Positions 1-8,094 of a stretch of 32,359 bases of DNA are shown here, in pieces (position 1 is the stretch's first letter; each line of letters begins with the position of its first letter). The stretch is from JAYOFM01 sp038117225 (lineage in GTDB: Bacteria > Pseudomonadota > Alphaproteobacteria > Rhodospirillales > Casp-alpha2): the NCBI GenBank assembly GCA_038117225.1, contig JAYOFM010000026.1:1-32359 (forward strand), written 5' to 3'. Under the pieces are notes generated by a model. The model was not told the DNA's origin, made no database searches, and saw nothing but the letters and a program-made list of their open reading frames with translations. A program made the position numbers and the translations under genes.

Positions 1-282
1 TTCGGGCTTATTCCGTTCACGCCACCGGATTTCCTGATGATCGGTATCTGGCCGATCATCATGGGTGTCACCATGTATCTGCAGCAGAAGCTCAATCCGC
101 AGCCGCCAGATCCGATTCAGGCCAAGATATTCCTCTTTATGCCGCTGTTCTTCACCTTCCTGTTGGCCGCTTTCCCGGCGGGCCTGGTGATCTATTGGGC
201 CTGGAACAATGTACTGTCGATCGCCCAGCAGTGGGTCATCATGCGGCGCATGGGTCTGACCGGCAAACAGGCCTTGAGCTGA
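1..282 (+). CDS. yidC: Membrane protein insertase YidC, C-terminal fragment
   Basis: The reading frame is open from the first base and ends with TGA at 280-282, so only the last 93 residues are present; the start lies outside the window. YidC inserts and folds inner-membrane proteins, alone or with the Sec translocon. The fragment carries the final hydrophobic segments of the conserved YidC/Oxa1 core, including MPLFFTFLLAAFPAGLVIYW, and the typical end in which NNVLSIAQQW is followed by a short basic tail. The methionine codon at 37 is internal, not a start. The stop is 13 bases before engB, and yidC-engB-argB is a familiar alphaproteobacterial order, which supports the call. Confidence 0.93.
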   Translation, partial: FGLIPFTPPDFLMIGIWPIIMGVTMYLQQKLNPQPPDPIQAKIFLFMPLFFTFLLAAFPAGLVIYWAWNNVLSIAQQWVIMRRMGLTGKQALS

Positions 283-295
283 AGCGCCGGAACCC

Positions 296-988
296 GTGGG
301 CGAGCCGGCGATTCCCGGGGCGATGAGCCCTCTCGGCACGCCGGGCGAATTTGCGGCCGACGAAATTGAGGGCGCGCGGCTGCTATTCGCCCAACAGGCG
401 GAGTTTCTGCTTGGCGTCGTGCGGGTCGAACAAATTCCGGAAAGCGACGTGCCCGAAATCGCCTTCGCCGGTCGTTCGAATGTCGGCAAATCCAGCCTGT
501 TGAACGCGCTATTGGGGCGGCGCGGTCTGGCGCGCACGTCGAATACGCCCGGGCGGACGCGTGAGATCAACTTCTTCGCGCTCGACGGCCGCCTGACGCT
601 CGTCGACTTACCCGGATACGGTTATGCCCGGGTCTCCAAGAATCAGGTGGAGGGATGGACCCGTCTGGTCAATCTCTACCTCAAGGGGCGCGTCGAGTTG
701 CGGCGTACCTTGCTGTTGATTGATGCCCGCCACGGTCTCAAGGACAGTGACCGATCGGCCATGACCATGCTCGACGAGGCGGCCCAGCCCTACCAGATCG
801 TTCTCACCAAATGCGACAAGGTGAAGGCCGAACCACTCGCTCGCCGCTGCGAGGATATCGCAGCCGAACTCGCAAAACACGGTGCCGCGCATCCCCATGT
901 GGCGATGACCAGCTCGCGTACTGGCGATGGTATCCCTGAACTTCGCGCGACCCTCTCGGCACTGGCGATCCCGGCACAAAGAGGTTAG
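296..988 (+). CDS. engB: Ribosome biogenesis GTP-binding protein EngB (YsxC/YihA)
   Basis: This is a TRAFAC-class GTPase needed for assembly of the large ribosomal subunit. Motifs in the 230-residue product are G1 GRSNVGKS at about 59-66, the G2 threonine in NTPGRT (83-88), G3 DLPG (104-107) and G4 TKCD (171-174). The DLPGYGYA sequence is characteristic of EngB. The start shown is GTG at 296. An ATG at 323 (residue 10) is an equally plausible start, since neither has a strong ribosome binding site and the first residues are not conserved in the family. It follows yidC by 13 bases and precedes argB by 10, so the three are probably co-transcribed. Confidence 0.93.
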   Translation: MGEPAIPGAMSPLGTPGEFAADEIEGARLLFAQQAEFLLGVVRVEQIPESDVPEIAFAGRSNVGKSSLLNALLGRRGLARTSNTPGRTREINFFALDGRLTLVDLPGYGYARVSKNQVEGWTRLVNLYLKGRVELRRTLLLIDARHGLKDSDRSAMTMLDEAAQPYQIVLTKCDKVKAEPLARRCEDIAAELAKHGAAHPHVAMTSSRTGDGIPELRATLSALAIPAQRG

Positions 989-998
989 GTTCCCGCCC

Positions 999-1910
999 AT
1001 GACCGAATATCGCGACGCCGACGACATCGATCTGCAGACCCGTGCCCGGGTGTTATCCGAGGCGCTGCCCGATATGCGTCGGCACAGCGGCGCGACCGTC
1101 GTGATCAAATACGGTGGTCATGCCATGGGTGACGATAAATTGGCGGCGCTGTTCGCGCGCGACGTGGTGCTGCTGCGCCAGGTCGGCGTCAATCCCATCG
1201 TTGTTCATGGCGGTGGGCCGCAGATCGGCGACATGCTCGACAAACTGAAAATAAAAAGCGAATTCATCGACGGTTTGCGAGTTACCGACGAGGCCACCGT
1301 GGACGTGGTCGAAATGGTTCTGGCCGGCAGTATCAATAAGCAGATCGTTGCCGCCATCAATGATGCTGGCGGTCAGGCGGTGGGATTGTCCGGTAAGGAC
1401 GGCAACCTGATTCGAGCCGAAAAACTGCGACGCACCCGCCGGGATCCGGACTCGCAGATCGAAAGGGTCCTCGATCTTGGTCTGGTCGGCGATCCGACGG
1501 AAATTTCACCTGGCGTGCTCAAGGTGTTGTCTACAGCCGGTATCATCCCGGTCATCGCCCCCATCGGCCTTGGCCCGGAAGGCGAGACCCTGAACATCAA
1601 TGCCGACACCGTCGCTGGCGCCATCGCCGCGGCAGCCGGGGCATCCCGCTTGATCATGCTGACCGATGTCGCCGGCGTCGCCGGCGTGGATGGAGAGCTA
1701 ATTTCCGAGGTCAGCGCTAAAGGTGCTCGCGCCTTGATCGCCGATGGCACGGTTTCGGGCGGCATGATCCCGAAGATCGAAACCTGCCTCAGCGCGCTCG
1801 AGGCCGGCGTTGAAAGCGCCGTTATTCTCGATGGCCGCGTCCCGCACGCAATCCTGGTCGAGTTATTCACGGCCGGTGGTGCCGGCACCATGATCAGCGG
1901 CGCCGATTAA
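999..1910 (+). CDS. argB: Acetylglutamate kinase
   Basis: ArgB phosphorylates N-acetyl-L-glutamate with ATP, the second step of arginine biosynthesis, in the cytoplasm. The 303-residue product has the amino-acid-kinase motifs KYGGHAM (37-43), VVHGGGPQIG (about 68-77), LSGKDGNLI and, near the C-terminus, SGGMIPKIETC. The frame is open further upstream, but ATG at 999 is chosen because MTEYRDADDI gives the usual family length and lies just after the engB stop, with a GAGG at 981-984 as a modest ribosome binding site. The N-terminal helix before KYGG is of the kind found in hexameric, arginine-inhibited enzymes, so feedback control by arginine is plausible (inference). Confidence 0.95.
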   Translation: MTEYRDADDIDLQTRARVLSEALPDMRRHSGATVVIKYGGHAMGDDKLAALFARDVVLLRQVGVNPIVVHGGGPQIGDMLDKLKIKSEFIDGLRVTDEATVDVVEMVLAGSINKQIVAAINDAGGQAVGLSGKDGNLIRAEKLRRTRRDPDSQIERVLDLGLVGDPTEISPGVLKVLSTAGIIPVIAPIGLGPEGETLNINADTVAGAIAAAAGASRLIMLTDVAGVAGVDGELISEVSAKGARALIADGTVSGGMIPKIETCLSALEAGVESAVILDGRVPHAILVELFTAGGAGTMISGAD

Positions 1911-1942
1911 CTTAATATCTCGACAATACGTGAGATCACGGC

Positions 1943-3211
1943 CTAGAGGCCCTGGATGAATTCCAACTGCCATTCCAGGTCGTCGTCACTCAGCGAGTAA
2001 CTGTCGCCTCGGGCTTTTAAAACATCCTTACCAGGAACGCGCGCGATCTTCTGCTGGATGCGTTCGGCGGTTCTGGCGCCCAGCGTGGCGCGCCAGCAGA
2101 TTGCCGCGATCCCCTTGGCGCTCTGGTTCTGGATGACTTTTTCGACGGTTTTGACGGGGATATCGGACATTACGGCAAGGGCCGTAATCGTGAAGACGCG
2201 CTCATTGGCATCGACAGCCTTCATGACGCGCGCGTCATTCAATTTGCCGGCCGTTTTCAGCTTCAATACCTGCTCCAGTACAAGGCCGGAATCCTCTTCC
2301 GGGTCGTCGTCTTCCGCCGTCGCAGCCTCTTCCATGTCGAGGCGCTTCTTGACGGCTTCGCGGACCGCGTCCAAAGCGTCCGAGCCAAGATCCTCGCGCG
2401 CGCTCAGCGTTGCCAGGAGGCCATCCGCGACGAAGCGCGCGAGCCGGGTCGCCGCAGAGGCGGAAAGCTTTGGTCGCGTGACCAGCGGCTCGTGCCACAT
2501 ATCGAAATCCGGCGCTTGATCGATAATCTTGTCCAGCGTTTCCTCGCGAATTTGCGCGCTTGGGTTCCGCAACAGAAATGGCACCGCATCGTCGTCATAG
2601 GTCGCGACAATGGAGTCGACGACATTTTCGCTGATGCCATCGCGCTGCGAGATCGCCGACAACCCGCCCGGCGCCGGTTGCGCCTTGATGAGGGCAAGCA
2701 GGTCCTCGTCCGTCAACACCGGCGAAAATTGCAGGACCGGCCCGGCAACGACGATTTCCGCATCCCAGGCCAATTGCCGGATGACCTCCGCCGGCGCGTC
2801 GGCTATGTCCTTCAGTGTCTCGGAGACAACCTGGCGAACCCGCGTCACCTGATCCTTGGCGAGGGTTTCCAAGGCCTCGTAGGCGGCCTGCCTGATTTTG
2901 TCGGTCTCATCTGCGGTGAGGCCAGGTGCCAGCCGCGCAATCTTTGCCGCCAGGTCGCCACGCACGGTGTCGTCGTTGTCGCGCGCCAACATGAGTTCGG
3001 CCTGCCGCGGCACCGCGTCGTTACGGGCGAGGGCGCGGCGAACTTCTGGCGCCGGGTCATCGACGAGGAAGTAGAGAATTTCCGCCTTGATGTCATCGCG
3101 TGCCGCGAGATCACTGCGCACGGCGACGTCCTCGTGGCGCGCGAGTTTCTTCGCTTCGTCGTATTCAAGAGGTTTTCTGGGTTTGTCGCGCTTGAAAAAC
3201 CGGCCGAGCAT
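1943..3211 (-). CDS. DUF2336-family HEAT-like repeat protein (copy A)
   Basis: A 422-residue soluble protein, largely alpha-helical, with HEAT-like repeats visible in the first 150 residues (for example RHEDVAVRSDLAARDDIKAE, then DDPAPEVRRALARNDAVPRQ). The central motif GPVLQFSPVLTDEDLL at about 157-172 is typical of DUF2336, an alphaproteobacterial family without an established function. A C-terminal block with KGIAAICW (366-373) and WQLEF (414-418) is shared with the upstream copy. The N-terminus is basic (MLGRFFKRDKPRKP); no signal peptide or membrane segment is seen. Its ATG overlaps the stop of copy B in a TAATG, which suggests translational coupling. It is convergent with argB across 32 bases. 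The repeat architecture suggests a protein-interaction scaffold, an inference only. Confidence 0.85.
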   Translation of the reverse strand: MLGRFFKRDKPRKPLEYDEAKKLARHEDVAVRSDLAARDDIKAEILYFLVDDPAPEVRRALARNDAVPRQAELMLARDNDDTVRGDLAAKIARLAPGLTADETDKIRQAAYEALETLAKDQVTRVRQVVSETLKDIADAPAEVIRQLAWDAEIVVAGPVLQFSPVLTDEDLLALIKAQPAPGGLSAISQRDGISENVVDSIVATYDDDAVPFLLRNPSAQIREETLDKIIDQAPDFDMWHEPLVTRPKLSASAATRLARFVADGLLATLSAREDLGSDALDAVREAVKKRLDMEEAATAEDDDPEEDSGLVLEQVLKLKTAGKLNDARVMKAVDANERVFTITALAVMSDIPVKTVEKVIQNQSAKGIAAICWRATLGARTAERIQQKIARVPGKDVLKARGDSYSLSDDDLEWQLEFIQGL

Positions 3212-4503
3212 TACACGTCGTCCTCTGCGCCCTTGTTGACGAGATTGCGGAAAAATTCAATCTGCCACGCCATCTGATCCTCGGGCAGCGGATAGGTGCC
3301 GTCGTCAGCCGGCTTGATGACTTCGGATGGCGAAATCCGCCCCATCCGCTGCTGTACGTGCAGGGCCATGCTGGCGGGCATGTTGGCTTGCCAACAGAGC
3401 GCCATGATGCCCTTTGGGCTTTTCTCCTGAAACATGCGGTGTCCGACATCCGTATCAACGTCCGCCAACACCAGCAACGCGGCGAAGACGAAGGCGTAGT
3501 CGCCGGCCTGTAGAGCCCGGTTGATCATATCCACGGATAATTTGCCGGATTTGTACTGGCGACGGACCATTTCCAACGGCGGATCGACGCGGAGAAAATC
3601 CACCGCCGCGTCATTGAACGACTCTGGATCGGGTTCTGCGGCCGATATTCGGGTGCGCACTTGATTCTTGACGGCGGCGAGCGTTTCCGGATCGAGATCG
3701 GCGCGTTGCGTCAAGGTCTGTAGCACATTGTCGGCGACGACGTTGGTCAGCCGCGCCGCCGCACCCTTGGGCAGTTTGGGTCGCGCCACAAGCGGTGCCT
3801 GCCACAAATCTATTTCCGAGGCGCGCCCAATCAGATCGTCGAGAGCCTCCTCGCGAATTTGCGCGCTGTCGTTGCCGAGCAGATCGCCGATGGCGTGGAT
3901 GTCGTCGGTGTCGATGATTGCGTCGGCGACGGTTTCACTGACGTCGCCACGCCGGGAAATCGCGTTCAGACCACCCGTCGCGGGACCCGATTGAATGATC
4001 TCGACCAAGTCGGCGTCGCTTAGAACCGGCGAAAACTCAAGCACCGGCCCGGACACTTCCAACTCACTGTCGAGGGCAAGAGTCTTGATGATATCCGATG
4101 ACGCGTCGGCCACGTCCTTCAAGGCATCGGACAGAATGGCGCGGACCCGCGTCATCTGATCGCGGGCGAGGGTCTCGAGAGCCTCCAGAGTGTCGTGGCT
4201 GATTTTATCCTGTTCGTCGGCGCTCAGCCCCGGGGCGAGTTGCGCGACCTTCTGTGCCAGATTGCCACGCACGTCGCCGTCGTGATCACGCGCCAACAGG
4301 GCGAAGGTCTGGCGTGGCGCCGCCGTATTTTCGGCGACAATGCGGCGGACTTCGGTCGCATCATCCTCCGCCAGAAAATACATAATTTCGGGTTTGACGT
4401 CCGCGCGCGCGGCCAGCGCCATGCGCACGGCGGGATCATCGTGGCGTGCGAGTTCTTTTTGTTTCTCGTATGAGATATGTTCCGCGCGGACGTCCGCAGT
4501 CAC
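3211..4503 (-). CDS. DUF2336-family HEAT-like repeat protein (copy B)
   Basis: A 430-residue paralogue of the adjacent downstream gene. It has the same order of parts: N-terminal HEAT-like repeats (ARHDDPAVRMALAARADVKP, EDDATEVRRIVAENTAAPRQ), the motif GPVLEFSPVLSDADLVEII, the block NDSAQIREEALDDLI (copy A has NPSAQIREETLDKII), and the C-terminal KGIMALCW and WQIEF motifs. The two copies align across almost their whole length but have clearly diverged, so this is a tandem duplication that is not recent. No catalytic motif, signal peptide or transmembrane helix is apparent. It starts 24 bases after the stop of the GGDEF gene and ends in a TAATG overlap with copy A, so all three are probably one transcript. 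Function unknown. Confidence 0.85.
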   Translation of the reverse strand: MTADVRAEHISYEKQKELARHDDPAVRMALAARADVKPEIMYFLAEDDATEVRRIVAENTAAPRQTFALLARDHDGDVRGNLAQKVAQLAPGLSADEQDKISHDTLEALETLARDQMTRVRAILSDALKDVADASSDIIKTLALDSELEVSGPVLEFSPVLSDADLVEIIQSGPATGGLNAISRRGDVSETVADAIIDTDDIHAIGDLLGNDSAQIREEALDDLIGRASEIDLWQAPLVARPKLPKGAAARLTNVVADNVLQTLTQRADLDPETLAAVKNQVRTRISAAEPDPESFNDAAVDFLRVDPPLEMVRRQYKSGKLSVDMINRALQAGDYAFVFAALLVLADVDTDVGHRMFQEKSPKGIMALCWQANMPASMALHVQQRMGRISPSEVIKPADDGTYPLPEDQMAWQIEFFRNLVNKGAEDDV

Positions 4504-4527
4504 TTGTTCCGGCCTCCCGATCCGGGT

Positions 4528-6294
4528 TCAAGTTTCATCGGGCGCCACGATGGGTGCCGATGCGGCTTGCGTCGGCGGTGGCGCCATGGCGTAACCGCCC
4601 TTGTTGTTCTTCTTCACGGCGTACATAGCTTGGTCCGCACGGGCAAGAAGATCATCCAGGCTTTCTTGGGCAATTGGATCAAACACCGCAATGCCAATCG
4701 AGATTCCAAGCGGATTATCGGCATCCCCCGACATTTTCAACATCGCCTTGGATGTTTGAATAAGATCGGCGACGCGGCGTTCGGCGGTTTCCGCCGTGAT
4801 GCCGTCCAACCACATGGCGAATTCATCGCCACCCAAACGGGCGATGACGTCGCCCGGCCGCGAGAATTCGTGGAGCATATCGCGCAGAAACAGAATGGCA
4901 TCGTCACCGGCCTGATGGCCGTGCACGTCATTGACGCGTTTGAAATTGTCCATGTCGACGTAGAACAACGCCGCGGTCTGGGAGTTGCGCTGCAAACGGC
5001 CGACCCGGCGCGGCAGCTCTTCCTCGCAAAAGGCACGGCGATTCAGCAGGCCGGTCATACTGTCGGTGCGGCTCAACGCAACAATACGTTCGTGATTGGA
5101 AATCTGTTCGTTGGCGATGCCCAGTTGATTGGCGACATCCGAGATCAGCAGTTGGTGATCCTCATCCCAGGTGCCGCCTTTCGTCGATTTCCAGATCGCT
5201 AGGGCACCGTTGAACTGGCTCCGATAATGGGTCGCGGTTACCAGAACCCGCCAATCGGCGGCTTCAAGCTTCAACACCTCGCCGCCGCTTTTCAGATTAC
5301 CCAATGCCGACAATAAATCATCCAATCCTTCGGCGTTGCCGTAATCGGCGGCGACCGCAAATCGCTTGAGATCGTCCATGCGGTAGATGCGCGCACCGGC
5401 CGCGCCCAAGGCACGCGCCGTCGCGGCGGCGGCGGCGGACAGCATGTTGTGGGGCTCCAACTCGTCACGAACTTGGCTGACGATGTAGTTCAACAGCTGT
5501 TCCCGGTGGCGTGCCCGCGCCAACGCGGCCTCGCTCTCCCGCTCGTCGGTAACATCACGGCAGACGCCGCGACAGCCCAGCCATTCCTGGCGACCATCCC
5601 GATCACGTGTCAACGGCAGCGTCGATAGAACCACGCACGCGGTCAATCCGTCCTTGCGTTTTAGCCACAGCTCGACGTTCTCCAACTGGCGTTCACTGAT
5701 GAACGGCACCGGGGCAAATTCCTCGGCGTCAACGACCAGATCTTCCGCCGGAGTGCCGATCAACTGGTCTGCCGTGTAGCCGAGCGCGCCTTTTGGGGTG
5801 ACGAAGACAAATCGGCCCTCGGTGTCGACTTCCCATGAAAAATCACTCGACACCTCGACCAAGTCCTTGAACCGCTGGCGCGATTCCACAAGCGTCGATC
5901 GCAGGTTACGTTCCATGGTAAGATCGCGGCTTAGAACCATCACCCTGTCGATCACGCCGTGTCCGTCGTGCTGTGGGATCGCGGTGATTTCCAGCACCAC
6001 CTCGCCCTTGGAACTGGCCAGCGAAACGGGGCCGCCGACGATGGTGCCTCGGTCGGCCGCCTTATTGATCATGTCATGAATTTCGGGGGTGCCGCCGCGG
6101 GTCAACAGCGTGGCCAGACCCTGTCCCTTGGAATTGCTGTCGAGAACGGTGGCGTCCGGCGCCGCCATGACCGCCGCGCCGGGATAACCGGCAAGAACCG
6201 TGGCGTCGGACCGCTGTTCGGCCGGCGTCGACGTGGCGTCAGCTGCCGTCGCGTCGGCGGCCATTTGTATCGTTTCGGAAAGATCGTTGGCCAT
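4528..6294 (-). CDS. PAS/GAF-like sensor diguanylate cyclase (GGDEF)
   Basis: A 588-residue cytoplasmic sensor enzyme expected to make cyclic di-GMP from two GTP. Domains in order: an Ala/Thr-rich N-terminal stretch, a first PAS-like region (about 34-128), a clear PAS with PAC-like end (about 141-256, RFKDLVEVSSDFSWEVD to GVCRDVTDERESE), a GAF-like region (about 262-400), and GGDEF (about 405-575). The active-site motif is intact (RLGGDEF, 487-493), as is DMDNFKRVND. RPGD (479-482) lies exactly five residues before GGDEF, matching the RxxD inhibitory site, so product feedback is expected. No membrane helix and no EAL domain are seen. It is the first gene of an apparent operon with two DUF2336 proteins. 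The input signal is not known. Confidence 0.92.
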   Translation of the reverse strand: MANDLSETIQMAADATAADATSTPAEQRSDATVLAGYPGAAVMAAPDATVLDSNSKGQGLATLLTRGGTPEIHDMINKAADRGTIVGGPVSLASSKGEVVLEITAIPQHDGHGVIDRVMVLSRDLTMERNLRSTLVESRQRFKDLVEVSSDFSWEVDTEGRFVFVTPKGALGYTADQLIGTPAEDLVVDAEEFAPVPFISERQLENVELWLKRKDGLTACVVLSTLPLTRDRDGRQEWLGCRGVCRDVTDERESEAALARARHREQLLNYIVSQVRDELEPHNMLSAAAAATARALGAAGARIYRMDDLKRFAVAADYGNAEGLDDLLSALGNLKSGGEVLKLEAADWRVLVTATHYRSQFNGALAIWKSTKGGTWDEDHQLLISDVANQLGIANEQISNHERIVALSRTDSMTGLLNRRAFCEEELPRRVGRLQRNSQTAALFYVDMDNFKRVNDVHGHQAGDDAILFLRDMLHEFSRPGDVIARLGGDEFAMWLDGITAETAERRVADLIQTSKAMLKMSGDADNPLGISIGIAVFDPIAQESLDDLLARADQAMYAVKKNNKGGYAMAPPPTQAASAPIVAPDET

Positions 6295-6478
6295 ATGGAC
6301 TGTGACGCTACGCCTGTAATTTCACCTGGGACGAATCAAACCCCCGCCGCGCACGTTTCGTTGCGACTACACATAGAAAAGTGTAAGGGATTCAATCCGA
6401 TCGTGCCAGCGCGGAATAACTCGATTTTGGTACTCCGGGCCTTGCGTCAAACGTCGTACTCGCTCAGTAATACCCGCC

Positions 6479-7180
6479 ATGAACGGTGCTGATGCCAACT
6501 CCACATCGATGATCGACCTTATTCGGGCAGAGACATGGGTCTTCGACCTGGATAACACGCTCTATCCGGCCTCGTCGCGGCTTTTCGATCAAGTTGACTG
6601 GCGTATGACCCATTTTATTGCCGAATACCTTGATGTCGATCCGGTCGCGGCGCGTAAGGTGCAGAAGACCTATTTTCGCGAGCACGGCACGACCATGCGC
6701 GGCCTGATGGAGCGACACGGCCTCGATCCGAAGATTTTCCTCGACTTCGTCCATGATATTGATCTTTCACCGATCTCACCTTGTCCCGTGCTGGCTCAGT
6801 CGCTCGATCGCCTGCCCGGCCGCAAGATCATCTTCACCAACGGCTCCGTCGGGCACGCCGACCGCATCACCCGCCACCTCGGTATTCACCACCACTTTGA
6901 GGGCGTTTTTGACATCGTGCAGTCGGACTATGTGCCAAAGCCCGCTGCCGCCGTTTATCAGCGCTTTATCGAGATTTTCGATGTCGACCCCGCGACGACG
7001 GTCATGGTCGAGGATATGGCCAAGAACCTGGTTCCGGCGGCGGCGCTCGGCATGACCACGGTCTGGGTGCGTACCGACACGACGTGGGGCGGCGAAGGAG
7101 CGGATGACGGCCACATCGATCATGTGATTGACGATCTTTCGGCCTGGTTGGGAAGTCTCACCGGTGGCGCCGACGATTGA
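6479..7180 (+). CDS. HAD-family pyrimidine 5'-nucleotidase-like phosphatase
   Basis: A 233-residue HAD hydrolase of the yeast Sdt1/pyrimidine 5'-nucleotidase type, which dephosphorylates nucleoside monophosphates. Visible motifs are the nucleophile loop VFDLDNTLYP (Asp23 and Asp25), motif II FTNGS, the lysine of motif III in VPKP, and the acidic motif IV VMVEDMAKNL. The segment between motifs I and II is a helical cap. ATG at 6479 is used; a second ATG at 6509 would remove ten unconserved residues. Neither has a Shine-Dalgarno, and TAATAC lies at 6468-6473, so a leaderless transcript is possible. In alphaproteobacteria this gene commonly precedes dapD, as here. The exact substrate is uncertain. 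Confidence 0.85.
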   Translation: MNGADANSTSMIDLIRAETWVFDLDNTLYPASSRLFDQVDWRMTHFIAEYLDVDPVAARKVQKTYFREHGTTMRGLMERHGLDPKIFLDFVHDIDLSPISPCPVLAQSLDRLPGRKIIFTNGSVGHADRITRHLGIHHHFEGVFDIVQSDYVPKPAAAVYQRFIEIFDVDPATTVMVEDMAKNLVPAAALGMTTVWVRTDTTWGGEGADDGHIDHVIDDLSAWLGSLTGGADD

Positions 7181-7248
7181 CAGGAATCGGCGCCTCGCGC
7201 ATGGTGCCGCCCGCCTCGCTGGAACTCAAAAATGACGGACCCTTGAAA

Positions 7249-8094
7249 ATGACAGACATGGATAATCTGCAACGCGTGATCGACGCCGCTTGGGAAGGCC
7301 GTGATGACGTTTCCCCCGACACCAAGGGCGAAGTTCGCGATGCGGTGGAAAGCGCGCTCGGGCTCATGGATACCGGCAGCGCCCGCGTTGCCGAAAAAAC
7401 CGACGGTGAATGGGTGGTCAATCAATGGCTCAAGAAGGCGGTGCTGTTGTCGTTCCGGCTATACGACATGGCGCCCATTTCCGGTGGCCCCGGAGGCGCG
7501 CCGTGGTGGGATAAGGTCCCGTCGAAATTCGAAGGCATGGGTGAAAATGCCTTTCGCGCCGCCGGTTTTCGGGCGGTGCCCAATTGCACGGTCCGGCGTT
7601 CGGCGTTTATCGGCAAAGGCGTGGTATTGATGCCGTCCTTCGTCAATCTCGGTGCTTATGTGGATGAAAATACCATGATTGATACCTGGGCCACGGTTGG
7701 ATCGTGCGCGCAGGTTGGTAAAAACTGTCATATTTCGGGCGGCACGGGGCTTGGCGGCGTGCTCGAGCCTTTGCAGGCCGGACCGGTCATCATCGAGGAC
7801 AATTGTTTCATCGGTGCCCGTTCGGAAGTCGTCGAGGGTGTTATCGTTGAAGAGGGCTCGGTGATTTCCATGGGGGTCTTCATCGGCGCCTCGACCAAGA
7901 TCATCGACCGGGAAACCGGCGAGGTCCACATGGGCCGGGTTCCGGCCTATTCGGTGGTGGTATCGGGCACCATGCCAGGAAAACCGCTGCCCGATGGTTC
8001 GCCGGGACCGTCGCTTTACTGTGCCGTGATCATCAAGCGGGTCGATGAACGCACCCGGTCCAAGACCTCCATCAATGACCTCCTCCGCAGTTGA
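7249..8094 (+). CDS. dapD: 2,3,4,5-tetrahydropyridine-2,6-dicarboxylate N-succinyltransferase
   Basis: DapD transfers succinyl from succinyl-CoA to tetrahydrodipicolinate in the succinylase branch of the lysine and meso-diaminopimelate pathway, so it serves both protein and peptidoglycan synthesis. The protein (281 residues from ATG 7249) has the expected helical N-terminal domain and a left-handed beta-helix of hexapeptide repeats (NLGAYVDENTMIDTWATVGS, then GGTGLGGVLEPLQAGPVIIE), followed by DNCFIGARSEVVEGVIVEEG. The frame stays open back to 7177, but the start at 7249 gives the normal family length; ATG 7258 is an alternative. The 3' end overlaps dapE by 20 bases, so dapD and dapE are very probably co-translated. 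Confidence 0.95.
   Translation: MTDMDNLQRVIDAAWEGRDDVSPDTKGEVRDAVESALGLMDTGSARVAEKTDGEWVVNQWLKKAVLLSFRLYDMAPISGGPGGAPWWDKVPSKFEGMGENAFRAAGFRAVPNCTVRRSAFIGKGVVLMPSFVNLGAYVDENTMIDTWATVGSCAQVGKNCHISGGTGLGGVLEPLQAGPVIIEDNCFIGARSEVVEGVIVEEGSVISMGVFIGASTKIIDRETGEVHMGRVPAYSVVVSGTMPGKPLPDGSPGPSLYCAVIIKRVDERTRSKTSINDLLRS

Noticed and set aside
1911..1942. Hairpin as a bidirectional terminator between argB and the DUF2336 gene
   Set aside because: The arms ATCTC and GAGAT give only five base pairs with a ten-base loop and no T-run, too weak to call.
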